Of a stretch of DNA of 64,000 bases, positions 51,366-61,876 are shown one piece after another; positions within the stretch are counted from its first letter, which is position 1; each line of letters opens with the position of its first letter. The notes under the pieces were generated by a model. That model saw only the letters and a program-made list of their open reading frames with translations. It was not told the DNA's origin and did not search any database. The position numbers and the translations under genes are program-made. This stretch comes from Nitzschia sp. pyKryTriq1 (taxonomy: Eukaryota > Bacillariophyta > Bacillariophyceae > Bacillariales > Bacillariaceae): the NCBI GenBank assembly GCA_956465555.1, contig OY101117.1:2728001-2792000 (forward strand), read 5' to 3'.

Positions 51366-53960
51366 TCAAACCGTATTGGTGTTCACCCAATCTTCATATT
51401 GTTTCATCAAAGGTAGCACTAGTCGCCGTACTTTTAGACCAAGATCCTTTTGGATTCGAGCGTGTTGATAGCAATTGTATCCAAATCCATCGCTGTTGAC
51501 TTTGGATTGAGATCCAGCTTCCTCGCGCAAGGGCCATGCAATACCAACTGGACAGTGCTTCATTTCGTCAATGTTCCGGCATCGTTCTGTCCAGTTGGCT
51601 GTTGCGGCTGGATCGGTAGTCTTAGTGTGAAGCATGAATGCCTCTGTCAACTCATCGACTCGTCGCTCATACGGCAGGCGCTGGTCAAAGGGTGGTGAGG
51701 CTTGCTCTGGTGCCTCATGAATCCGCCGCGTCACAGTGGTGTAGTGAACAAAGTGATTCAAAAGAAAAGAAGGCCTAAAGAGTTGTTTCTTGGCTCGAAA
51801 CCCATAGGCTGGTTTGGGCAAGGGAGTTGGTTCGCAGTCGTAGGTTTCTAGGAATGTGGATGAGGCCGACTTGGCTAGACACATTGCTTCACCTTTGGGA
51901 TTGGGAGTGCACATGCTACTAGGATCTGTCTCAATGTACGGTTGCATGAATTCGATATTTGGTAAGGCACGAGTCTGGTAGAAGCTCAAAATGTTTGTCT
52001 TTGGTGCGATTGCTCCTGAAGCAACGCCACTCTTCAGCCACGTTTGTATATCTGTCCAGTTCTTTTGAGGAATCAGATACTCATCTGTATCAAAGAAACT
52101 CATCCATTCGGTGTCTGGACCGAATCGGACACGACAGCTAGCTTCTGCGGCGTATTGCGACGAACGTTCCCCCGAATTCCGATGGGCAGGCGGGTTGTTG
52201 TTGCACACTCGGAACCTCCAGGGTATTCGAGTGACGCGATCGGGTGGGAAGAGGCGGGTGACGGCTTCCAGGGATGTCTCGTTGGTAAATGCCTGCGTAT
52301 TGTCGTAGATGTAAATGTGATCAAACTTGGCAATTTCTAGATGAAATGTTAACCATTCCAAGAGTCGGAGCGAAGTGGAAGTATCCAGCACGGTCCCCAT
52401 TCCTCGGGTCTTGAACACTGCGGACGCCCATAGACAACCCACGAGGTAGCGGGGCTTGGCGGCGGAGACAGCAGAACTAGGCTTTTCCACGGGTCGTTCG
52501 ATCGCTTTGACCACCGCCGCGCTCTCCGCATTTGCCTCGTCCACCGAAGATATAGGACAAAGCGGAATGTTCGCCCATCTACCACTTTGTTCGACTGGTG
52601 GCAGTACGTGCTGTGTTCCCCATTCTTGATCTGGGTCAAAGTTAGAGATCGATTTCAGTTGTGGACAGTATCCTTCTCTATTTTCTCGTGGTGGTGTTCG
52701 AATGGGCACCAAATCCAAATAGAGCGGCGGAATGGGGGAGTTGCTGTTGCCGGTAGTACTTGAAGGGGTGGACGCTCGAAACCTTGACTGTAACTCAGAT
52801 GGAATCGGACAAGAAAACAGAAGAATACTGTTCCATACCTGTTCATTGTGAGCTCCATGAACATCTTGGTTGTCCTTGGGTCGCGTTAAGAGTGGATGGG
52901 AACGGCGGCCTTTGCGAAAATTGTCATGCTCGTAGTTGAAAGGATAGGCGCTGAGAGTCTCCCCCAATATATGCTTTTTCCATGACGACCAGGAGGAGGT
53001 TTTGTCCGTCACCAATATCATTTCTTCATCGGTGGTAATCGTACTCGCACCAGTAGCATTTGTTGTCACCGGCACAAGCGAGTGAAACTGACAGATAAAG
53101 CGAGTTTCTCTCCCATCTTCGTCCGCTTCGTCCAAGGATGCCAATCGGTATCGGTGGGAATGAGTATTCGAAACTAGCCACTCTTGTTCCTCCAAAGATA
53201 ACAATTGTTTTTGTTCCGTTGCATTCAATCGTTTGATAGAAACACTTTGCAACAAGGCCACTTGCGGTTCCAAGTTCTTGAGATCCGTCTCCCGAAACAT
53301 CGGCGCCGACCGGCAGCGCCGTTTGTTGTGTGCAATAAATTCCACGTTGGTGCTGGCTTGTCGATGATTGTTATTGACAAAAACGTCATGGATCCACGGA
53401 AGAAAGGGATCCGCGTCGACGGGACAAAATCGCTCGGCGTAATCGTAACGGTGCGGGTACAAAGGTTGCATTCTGCCCATATTGGAACCAAAGCCGAGGC
53501 GAGAAGAAGAAGACTCGTCCCACTCTATTGGATGATCAACAGGCCATTGATTCGGAATGTCGCGGCATGTTTGAACCTGGGGATATACATATTTCTTCAG
53601 AGCTTTATTCTTACGTCGAGCCAGCGGGCGAGTCTGCAACCAATCGAACGACGATTCTTCCAGAAACGCAGTCAAAGGAGGCAACGACGACGTGGTCGGC
53701 AGCTTCGTCGCATGCTGTATCATCGGCGTGCTGGCTTTCTTCGCAAGGGGGTGCTGCTCGTTATGATGTTGCAGATTTTGCTTATGCAGAGCATGAAACA
53801 GAAAAAGGAACAGGAAGGAAGACGCCATGATCAGGGCACTCAACACACCCATGGCTCGGCGAAAGGAGAAGCGTAGCCCATGAGGAGCCGTCGAGGCTCG
53901 ATTTTGGATCTTTCCCCCAGTACGTGAACTCGTTGCACGTGGATTGCTAACGCCTATCAT
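51366..53960 (-). CDS. type II membrane glycosyltransferase family 92 (DUF23)
   Basis: 864 residues, single exon. A membrane anchor lies at about 37-57 after a basic N-terminus, the usual Golgi type II topology. The catalytic domain occupies roughly residues 500-800: W-L-T-F-H-L-E-I-A-K-F-D-H-I-Y-I-Y-D-N, then W-M-S-F-F-D-T-D-E-Y-L (DTD about 623-625, metal site), then K-Q-L-F-R-P and HFVHY, the standard GT92 order. GT92 enzymes in animals and plants include beta-1,4-galactosyltransferases. The long stem of ~440 residues is Ser/His-rich and unlike plant members. It is divergent from the LNR gene. Confidence 0.85.
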   Translation of the reverse strand: MIGVSNPRATSSRTGGKIQNRASTAPHGLRFSFRRAMGVLSALIMASSFLFLFLFHALHKQNLQHHNEQHPLAKKASTPMIQHATKLPTTSSLPPLTAFLEESSFDWLQTRPLARRKNKALKKYVYPQVQTCRDIPNQWPVDHPIEWDESSSSRLGFGSNMGRMQPLYPHRYDYAERFCPVDADPFLPWIHDVFVNNNHRQASTNVEFIAHNKRRCRSAPMFRETDLKNLEPQVALLQSVSIKRLNATEQKQLLSLEEQEWLVSNTHSHRYRLASLDEADEDGRETRFICQFHSLVPVTTNATGASTITTDEEMILVTDKTSSWSSWKKHILGETLSAYPFNYEHDNFRKGRRSHPLLTRPKDNQDVHGAHNEQVWNSILLFSCPIPSELQSRFRASTPSSTTGNSNSPIPPLYLDLVPIRTPPRENREGYCPQLKSISNFDPDQEWGTQHVLPPVEQSGRWANIPLCPISSVDEANAESAAVVKAIERPVEKPSSAVSAAKPRYLVGCLWASAVFKTRGMGTVLDTSTSLRLLEWLTFHLEIAKFDHIYIYDNTQAFTNETSLEAVTRLFPPDRVTRIPWRFRVCNNNPPAHRNSGERSSQYAAEASCRVRFGPDTEWMSFFDTDEYLIPQKNWTDIQTWLKSGVASGAIAPKTNILSFYQTRALPNIEFMQPYIETDPSSMCTPNPKGEAMCLAKSASSTFLETYDCEPTPLPKPAYGFRAKKQLFRPSFLLNHFVHYTTVTRRIHEAPEQASPPFDQRLPYERRVDELTEAFMLHTKTTDPAATANWTERCRNIDEMKHCPVGIAWPLREEAGSQSKVNSDGFGYNCYQHARIQKDLGLKVRRLVLPLMKQYEDWVNTNTV

Positions 53961-54480
53961 CCTAACGTACGTATCAACAATGATCTTTCTGGTGGATCGG
54001 TGAACGGGTTCTCATTATCATAGCATGGCTGTTATTATCTGTTCTATTTATTTCTGTTCAAAAAGTGATGATTGGTGATACTGTAGTTGATTGTTGGTCA
54101 TTCATTCAAATCCTCGTTTTTTAGTTTTTTGTATGTAGTTCAATCAAGAGGGATCAGAAAAAATCTCTCGCTCGGTGGCAGAACGAAACCGCCATATAAC
54201 GTCCGTTGACCTGAGTCGCGTTTCTGTAGAAAGTTACGTTGGAATCAGTACTGGTACTGATCGTCCCGTTCCCGGGAATTCCGCGTGCTTGAGCTCTTAT
54301 TTCGCTCCTCGTTTTATTCTTACGAATATCTGTCGCGCAAATCATCCGGTCTTTATTGCGAAAACCGGAAAGCTCGCGCGGCTCGCGTTGCACTTCGTCT
54401 TCATCTTCACACGATTATGCTGAAGTGTTGTTGAGTGTTTATTTCAGTTATCCATTATCATTACTGTATTGTCAACGACC
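53961..54480. promoter_or_regulatory. shared spacer of a divergent pair
   Basis: 520 bp between the GT92 gene (-) and the LNR gene (+). Apart from CAGTACTGGTACTG near 54247-54260, nothing distinctive was seen. Confidence 0.5.
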
Positions 54481-57400
54481 ATGGTGAAACTATCCGCTGC
54501 TGCAGTTGTGGTTCTCTCCACTCAACGGAGTTTTGCTTCGGCAGTGGCGCCTCCCCCGGGAACGGCGCACATTGTCAAGAGGTACGTAAGGATAGATAGA
54601 CAGACAGATTATTGATTGACAAAGCCCAGCTCAGCACAGCACAGCACAGCCCAGCCCAAGCCCAGCAGTATCGCCGGTGGGAGTCAATTTCATCGCGTGC
54701 TGCTGTGCGTGGGAGTCAATCATCGTAGCCTTTTGCTTTGCTGAACAGGTGAAATGAATGCATTCACCCCTCTCGTTGTTGTTGTCGATTGTCGAGCAAA
54801 ATCAATATTGTTTTGTATCTTTTCTCGAATCTATTCGATTCTTCACCCTCGTTTTCACTGCTACCGTACCGAGTGACAACTGACTCATATTACTCCCTTT
54901 CGCTATCTTTATTCTTTACTTCACAGTATTTTGAAAGACGACGCCAACTTGGTAGAGCGCCATGAGGGACGCGTCCGTTTGTACGAATCGGGACTCTCGA
55001 GTCGACTGGTCCGACGGTTGGCCGGCAAGGAGAAGCAAGGCTCGTGCGACGCCGCCTTTTTGTCGTGTCTGCCCAACCTCAAGTGCGTCGATTGCTTTGC
55101 CACTCTGGAACTCGAAAAAATTGACTGGACAGGAGTCACGCCCGACACGGAGTGCGACGATGTCGTGAGCTTTCTCAATGACGGAGGGCACTGCCAAAAA
55201 CTCAAGGGAGACAAGTCGGCTATTTCTACCTTTTGTGACACCTTTAATTCCTGTGTCGTCTGGACGGATGATAACGGGGATGAAATCGAGCCGGAGGATC
55301 AAGAAGGCTTTGTGAACTGCACGGCCTTGACGGAGTGCAAGTGGGACGGTATGAAGGAGAACTGGCTTGGAGATGGAGTGTGCCACGACAACATGCACGG
55401 ATGTTACAACACGGAACTCTGTGGATACGATGGAGGAGATTGCTGCGAGGATACTTGCGATGATGGCGGTTCGGAATACAAGCACTGCGGACAAGATGGC
55501 TATGCCTGCAAGGACCCCAGCTCGGAGAACTGTGATTCCGATCTGACCTTCAAGTGCAAGGGCGCTGGAAAGGAAGAAAAGAAAAAGGCGGATGAGGTCA
55601 CTTGCAAGGATGATGAGCAAAAGTACCGTCTCATCATGTACGATTCCTTTGGCGATGGGTGGGACAAGAGCACGGTTACTTTGACGAAAACGGGATCGAC
55701 CAAGAAAATCTTTCAAGGGACTTTGACGGATGGGTACCAAGGTACCGAATACATTTGCTTGTCCAAGGAACCGACTTGCTACCAAGCTGTTACCACGGGA
55801 GGAACCTGGGGCGTGGAAGTCTCGTGGGAAATCAAGCCCATCAAGGAAGGATCTCCTGCCAGTAAGTATATTATTATGAGTGTACTGGTATTTCATGGTG
55901 ATGATGCGGCCTTTTCTAACTCACTGACTACTCACTCACACCATATTTGCAGTCGTCGAATCGGGCGCCCCGAGTGATTGCGAATTCCCCATGGCTGGTG
56001 CAAAGTGCGACCTCACCTGCGAGGGCCTGCCCGACACGGATCCTACCGATGACCCAGAATACAAGTCCTTCAAAGAACTTTTCAACTGTATTTCGGATAA
56101 GTGCGTCATTCAACTGGGTGCTTGCAAGGCCGACTCGGTTTGTGAGCAGTGCTTTGTCGAAGATGCTCCGGATTACTGCTACGGTGTAGATGATTTCAAC
56201 GCGGTGCTTGACTGTACCATGTGCAGCTGTACCGATCGTGCCGACTCGGCTGTCTGTAACAAGAAGGAAGGACCTGGTGCCGTGATTCCTGCCGATAACA
56301 ATAAGGACAACGATAACAGTGCCCCCACTAAGTGTTCGGGTGCTGATACCATGAAGGGAGCCAAAGCTGTCATGGATTTTTCAGAGTGTGCCAAGATGCA
56401 AGATATTGGTATCATGGTCACGGACTTTGATCAATCGAACTTTGGACAAATCGATCAATTTGAAACTTGCGCCCATTCGTTCGCGGACGAAGATAATCAC
56501 GGCGGACACACAGCGCTGGGGTGCATGCAGATTCTCTATAATGCCATGACTAATCCCGTCTCGGATGACAACAAGAAGAACCCTCCAAAGGAAGCAATCT
56601 CGGCCTTGGCTAAGGATCTCTACCAAAATGGCGCGAACTTTTGCGACTGTGCCAAGTCCGCCTCGGATGACTGCCCTCTTTGTCCATCCTTCATGTCCTT
56701 CAAGACTCTCTTGTATGAATCCCTCGACGCTTGTCAAGCCTTGGATGAAATCGACTGCGACTCTTGGGGAGAATTCTGGAAGCCGTGCAAGGACAATCTG
56801 GAAGACGAGTTTGGCAAGTCCGATCTCAAGATGCGTGACCAGTGTGATTTCATGAAGAAGGGTTGCGGTGGAGCGGGTGCCTTCCCTGCCTTTCGTCGTT
56901 TGGATTGTGATGGTGAAATTGACAGCGATGCCTGGGACTTTTACCGAAAGTACGAAAAGAACTGTCTCAGGGGTGATGACGGCAAACCCGACGATGATAA
57001 CGATTCACCGGTCCCAAAGCCTAGCAAGGCCCCGGCGACATCGCCCACCAGCAAGCCGGCACCCCCCACCACCAAGGCACCTGCCAAGGCTCCCACGTTG
57101 GTTCCCTACATTCCTTCGGACGATGATGTTACACCAAAGCCTTATATCCCCTCCGATTCCAAGAAGAGCACTCAGCCAAAGTCCAAGTCGCACTGGTTCC
57201 GCAACTTGGTCCTGCTGGGACTTCTTGGCGGTGGTTGCTACTACGTCTACAAGCGGAGATTCCTTGATAGTTTCAACTTTATGCAGTACCGACGAGTTCG
57301 GAACTTTGGAAACTTTGGATACGATAACGGCGGTGGTGATGATAGTGCCGGCATGTACACCAACTTGAATGCGAGCACAACATTTGAGCCTCCATCGCTT

Positions 57401-57493
57401 CCACCAACACCACAAATGATGGGCGGGGACGATGGCGGTATGATGATGGGCGGCCACATGATGCAAAACTTTGGGGGCAATCAAATGTCTTAA
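54481..57493 (+). CDS. LNR (Notch-repeat) type I membrane protein, three exons
   Basis: Exons 54481-54581, 54927-55861 and 55953-57493 join in frame (introns 345 and 91 bp) to 858 residues. The first exon encodes a signal peptide (MVKLSAAAVVVLSTQRSFASA). Residues 170-207 are a Lin-12/Notch repeat: W-L-G-D-G-V-C-H-D-N, C-Y-N-T-E-L-C-G-Y-D-G-G-D-C-C with calcium ligands. Residues 267-337 form a Y-D-S-F-G-D-G-W domain common in algal surface proteins. Many more Cys pairs follow, then a Pro/Lys/Thr linker (about 690-750), a membrane span at about 762-780 and a Gly/Met-rich cytoplasmic tail. It is likely a cell-surface or secretory-pathway protein; function unknown. Intron 1 carries a CAGCA-type repeat. 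Confidence 0.85.
54624..54670. repeat. CAGCA/CAGCC pentamer array in an intron
   Basis: About nine imperfect units of CAGCA, CAGCC and CCAGC in intron 1 of the LNR gene. Confidence 0.8.
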
Positions 57494-57660
57494 AAATTCT
57501 CACACTGCAGTACACCACTCTTTACACATTTTCATCATTCTTACATAATCTATCATTGATATTTCAAGCTTTCTACAGTTCTACAGCACTCCTATAAGAT
57601 TTAGCACAATATTCGTTTTCTTTTATAAAGCATTCGGCTGTTCGGCAGCTTCTGGTTGAA

Positions 57661-58323
57661 CTACACTTTCATGACTTCCTTTTCCTTCTTATCCACAATA
57701 TCTTCAATTTCCTTCACTTTCTTATCGGTCATTTTTTGCAGAGCATCCTGAGCGTCTTTACTTTGATCTTCAGAAATATCACCACTCTTTTCTAGCTTTT
57801 TGACTGCGTCAACATTACTTCGACGAATATTGCGAATGGCCACTTTGCCCTCTTCCCCAATCGCCTTGCACTGTTTCAACATTTCCTTACGACGGTCTTC
57901 TGTAAGGGCAGGGATATTAAGGCGGATGATACTTCCGTCGTTTTGTGGAGTCAGCCCCAATTCTGCCTCGATGATTGCGCGTTCAATGGCAGAAAGAGAA
58001 CTCTTGTCGTAAGGATCGACCGTCAGTTGCTGCGCCGAAGGGGCGGAGATAGTTGCCATCTGGTTGATGGGCGTTTCGGCCCCATAGTACTCGCATTTGA
58101 CACGATCTAGCATGGATGGATTGGCACGGCCTGTTCGGACCGTTCCCATGTTTTGAATGACAGAGTCAATGGACTTGTCCATGCGGTCCTCGGCATCTAG
58201 TGTGGCTTCTTCCACGCTGGCCACGAACAGGGGAAGGGTTCGGAAAGCAGGCAGAGGAAGATTTGGCACAAAGGCGGCCGTTGAGATGACTGAAAGGGAA
58301 AACAGGATCGCTTCGAGCTTCAT
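57661..58323 (-). CDS. RRF (frr): plastid ribosome recycling factor
   Basis: 220 residues. The N-terminus MKLEAILFSLSVISTAA followed by F18-V-P is a signal peptide with the A-F junction that directs diatom proteins into the plastid. The mature ~185 residues are a standard RRF: M-x-K-S-I-D-S-V..GTVRTGRANPSML at the start, Y-Y-G-A-E-T-P-I-N-Q-M-A-T, LTVDPYDKSSLSAIERAI, and RRKEMLKQCKAIGEEGKVAIRNIRR. With EF-G it splits post-termination 70S ribosomes. It is convergent with the LNR gene (stops 167 bp apart). Confidence 0.95.
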   Translation of the reverse strand: MKLEAILFSLSVISTAAFVPNLPLPAFRTLPLFVASVEEATLDAEDRMDKSIDSVIQNMGTVRTGRANPSMLDRVKCEYYGAETPINQMATISAPSAQQLTVDPYDKSSLSAIERAIIEAELGLTPQNDGSIIRLNIPALTEDRRKEMLKQCKAIGEEGKVAIRNIRRSNVDAVKKLEKSGDISEDQSKDAQDALQKMTDKKVKEIEDIVDKKEKEVMKV

Positions 58324-59813
58324 GATAGAGTCAGTCTTTCGATTGAATAGATGTGGTCTTCTATTGGATTGAGTATTGTGCCAACGAACAGTGTCGGAAT
58401 ATGTTGTGGTGTCACAGTGAAAGCTACCTCTGTTGTGAGTTGAGGATCGATGATACCAGTACTAGGGAGTAGGGACACTATTATTTTGCCCACCGCGAAA
58501 TCCGATGGGCGATGATTTTCGAGATCGATCGGCGGAAGCTGGGCGGTAGCGCGCTGAAAAGTACGTCAGTTGTGGCCACGATAAAAAGCTTTGTATCAAA
58601 ATTCCAGATTCCTTCCTTCAATCATTCTTCGCGATGATGACGTCATCAGTGGTTTGCATGCGTGCGTGTCCGGGCGCAAAGACGCAAGCACAACGGGTAA
58701 ATCAGTTACGGCTCTCTCTCTCTACCGGTACTCTCTACTACTAGCTCTACTATAATATCATAAAGCAGCGAAAAAGTGCTGTCTAATTTAGTTGCTACCT
58801 TGACGGTTGAGAGCAATTAATCTCTCTCCCGCCGGAACGATACCATCTACGCCAGACAGTCCAATTGATTGACTCAATGGACTCTTTTCACCCTTACGGG
58901 ATCATCAGCGCTAATCTGCACATCTCAAGAGACGATGGAACCTAGTCCTATGCTTGCAGCCTTCCTCGACCTCAATAATTGAGTTGAGTAGTAGCTCGGG
59001 CTGTTCCCAGTTGGCACGTAGAATTGCAAGCTTCTCTTCCATGCATAACTGGCAACTAGAGTAGAGAGTAGCTACTCTCTCTAGAGTAGAGAGACGACTC
59101 TCTCTCTACTACTGGTACAGGTAGAGAGGGCCTACTGCGATACTGCAGTAGTTTTTTTATAAATAATCTACCATAAAATCTACTAACAATAACACGGGGT
59201 TCTCATCTCCGAAATCGTGCAAGTCGGAGCATTTTCACCCCTTTTCGGCGAAATCCTTGAACCTCCAAGTCGGTAAGGCACAAGCCGAAAGCACGGTGCG
59301 CTAGTAGTAGTGGTACGAGTACTAGCTCTCTACTAGAGCGAGGTAGTACTACTACTTCCTCTCTCGAGGTACTCTACTACTACTACTACTATTACTACTA
59401 GAGCCGATGCAATTTAGCAACTACTGTACATACCTTGATGGTAACAGCACTCACACTGTATACTACAAGTACTTTTACTTTCGTTTTAGGCAGAGGGGTC
59501 GAGCTACTAGTAGCTTGCCTCATCTTCAGCTCTAGAAACTCTGTGCAAGGAAACGTCGAGTCCTCACGCGTTCTCATTAACCAGGGAAGAAACACCAGCA
59601 ACGGCCGCATCGAGCTTCACAAATAGCAGCGCCACTAGAGCACGCTGCATTCCGCGAACTTACCCGCCGCCGACAACGATGTGCTGCTGCTGAATGTCAA
59701 GAAAGAGAATGCCGCACCCCCGAAGGAGATCGCTGATGTCTGTCAAGAAGACGATTGGTGGATGGATCAATTCTTGCTGCTGATAAATGTCAAGAAAGAG
59801 GAGCAAGCCTCTT
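58324..59813. repeat. 1.5-kb repeat-rich spacer
   Basis: Holds CTCTACTAG blocks at 58711-58760, 59055-59135 and 59290-59405 with a CTA trinucleotide run near 59372-59400, the second copy of the dispersed repeat (58746-58833), and an imperfect hairpin at 58858-58883. A ~25-base block around GCTGCTGAATGTCAAGAA recurs at 59683 and, slightly changed, at 59777. No gene was recognised. Confidence 0.65.
58746..58833 (-). repeat. dispersed ~90 bp repeat, copy 2
   Basis: Inverted copy of 1524-1613. Outside this interval the two loci share nothing but generic CTCTACT words. Confidence 0.75.
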
Positions 59814-61064
59814 TCACTGTTGTACAGTCGTTTGGTTGCTAATACTTGCAGCCGCCTCATGTTGTTTCAGGTAAGCCAATTTGCGGAGCACTTTTTTCTC
59901 ATTTCCTTGATAGTGGATACTTTTGAGATACACGCCTTTATCCTCTTTTAAATGGCCATGTTTTTCGTCAAATCCTCTGATGTTCGAGTTGCAGTATTTA
60001 AAGGTTTGATTGACTGGAGGCAATCGTTTCGTCAAGGAAGCACCAGCATCATTCGTATCGTATGCTTCAAAATGACGATAATCGGCATCCGTCGCCACGA
60101 TGAAAAAGTACCACATAGCCATGTCCGTCACATACGGACGCTCTTCAAATTTTTCTTTCAACACATCCTTGTAGGGAGGCTTGTACATTTCGATTTGGAA
60201 CTCCACGAAGCGTGTGAGCATATCCAGTGACAAGACAGCCCCAGCCCCGACATAAATCGACCAATTGTGCTTGTCCACCCGATTCTTGCCTTTATCACCA
60301 AATGAAACGAGCCCATCACATTGCGGTTCTTTGTTCCCGTCTATAGTCGTGTCCTGTACATGCGGAAGGAGTTCACGTGTGGTCAATGGAGTTTTCAAAA
60401 TAACATCTGCATCCAAGTAGAAGACTTGTTGTAGATTGTGCTGTTCCATAAACTGTTGCAATACAAAGAACCGCTCCATACAAATACGCTCAAAGGGCTC
60501 TCGAAACCCCCAACCCACTTGATAGACATTTCGAAAGGTTTGAATCAATGGGTGATCTCCATGGACATGACGGATAGATAGGCGGTCATGATTCTGCAGA
60601 CATGTGGGAAGATGGATTTCCATCGGGTTGTCGTCTTCGTCATCCGGCGCAATTAGTAGGAGTATGACAGTGTTATTGTGATCCAATGTAGTACAAATCG
60701 CTTCCCACATGTAAAAGCCAGCAGGAATCGTCTTGTGATGTCTCGGTTGCGCCTGATAAATATATATTACTGGTAGCAACATATCGTCTTCTTCTGTTAT
60801 GACTTGTTCCACTGCAGCATTTTTCGTCGACGAAGATTGCCGTTGCTGATCATGATCGTCGTGATGTACAAAATCGCTGTCATCCTGAGCGCGAGGAATA
60901 ATATTATCGGATTGACTGCTGACCAATACGGTAAGCCCAGCGTGAATGACAAACAAAGCCACGACCGCCAGGCGGAACAGCAAGGTCTTCTTGTTGTTGT
61001 TGCTGCTACTACTGCTGCTACTCCCATTATTATGCTGCTGACCGTTGGTCGCTCCCACCGCCAT
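59814..61064 (-). CDS. type II membrane glycosyltransferase (GT-A fold)
   Basis: 416 residues. A Ser/Asn-rich N-terminus is followed by a membrane anchor at about 28-50 and a His/Asp-rich stem. The catalytic part has E-R-F-F-V-L-Q-Q-F-M, then V-F-Y-L-D-A-D-V-I-L with the metal motif D-A-D at 218-220, then an S-I-Y-V-G-A-G-A-V-L-S acceptor-site strand and D-M-A-M-W-Y-F near residue 315. This arrangement is typical of Golgi GT-A glycosyltransferases in diatoms; I could not fix the CAZy family. It would use a nucleotide sugar in the Golgi lumen. Divergent from the gene at 61877. Confidence 0.65.
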   Translation of the reverse strand: MAVGATNGQQHNNGSSSSSSSNNNKKTLLFRLAVVALFVIHAGLTVLVSSQSDNIIPRAQDDSDFVHHDDHDQQRQSSSTKNAAVEQVITEEDDMLLPVIYIYQAQPRHHKTIPAGFYMWEAICTTLDHNNTVILLLIAPDDEDDNPMEIHLPTCLQNHDRLSIRHVHGDHPLIQTFRNVYQVGWGFREPFERICMERFFVLQQFMEQHNLQQVFYLDADVILKTPLTTRELLPHVQDTTIDGNKEPQCDGLVSFGDKGKNRVDKHNWSIYVGAGAVLSLDMLTRFVEFQIEMYKPPYKDVLKEKFEERPYVTDMAMWYFFIVATDADYRHFEAYDTNDAGASLTKRLPPVNQTFKYCNSNIRGFDEKHGHLKEDKGVYLKSIHYQGNEKKVLRKLAYLKQHEAAASISNQTTVQQ

Positions 61065-61876
61065 TGCTGCTGTTGCTGCTGCTGCCCGCTAATAGAATTT
61101 CTTTCAAAACATGAATGCCTTATTATCTCCTGCCATGTCAACAGCAAAGATAATACAATGAATGAAACCAATGATCGGTACCGGGGGGAGGTAAAGAGGG
61201 AAAGAAGAATAAAAGATGGAGTGCGAGAGAGTTACCGGTAGATCTTGAGATACAACGATCTACCGCCTGAAGAGATGGTTGTATTGACTGAAATAAAAAT
61301 GCTATTGATTAGTTTGTTGACGTACAAGTATGAGTACCGGCAAAAGTACTGGATGTTGGATGCCATTGTCGACGTCTTGTGTCGTCGGTAGATACAGTAC
61401 TCGTACTGTACGCATCTCGGCGCGCGCCCATGCGATCTGGTAGAGATGCGTACTGTACCTGTACCTGGTACCTGGTACTGTACGAGTGTACAGTACACAC
61501 AGTACCTGGTATGGATACTGCCTATTACACTATAGCTTGAAAGAGAAAGGAAAGATGACATACTCGTACCGGTACAGTACCCATAGTATCGGTACGTCTC
61601 TACAAAACATGCAATAGTGCTCGTATTATTTACCTGCGAGCTGCGAGCGGTGTGATGGGATGCGATAATAAAGTATACTCATACATATAATACCGGTAAG
61701 GAACTAACGACAACACGAACAATTCACAAAACTCGTGCCGTTAACCTACCGTCTACCGTCTACCGTACAAGTACTGCGACCTGCGACGGTAGGTTTCTTT
61801 GTTGGTGGTGGACGTGGGTACCACACCGAGATATCATACTGGTATTCGTAGCGACAGTCATCGATCATCCATATCC
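61065..61876. promoter_or_regulatory. shared spacer of a divergent pair, GTAC-rich
   Basis: 812 bp between two divergent starts. From 61330 to 61600 it is dominated by GTACC, CAGTAC, GGTACCTGGTAC and TACCGGTAC words. No other element was recognised. Confidence 0.55.

Noticed and set aside
54916-55896. 326-codon open frame on the minus strand
   Set aside because: It lies wholly opposite an exon of the LNR gene; the sense strand has recognisable domains, and the antisense product has none.
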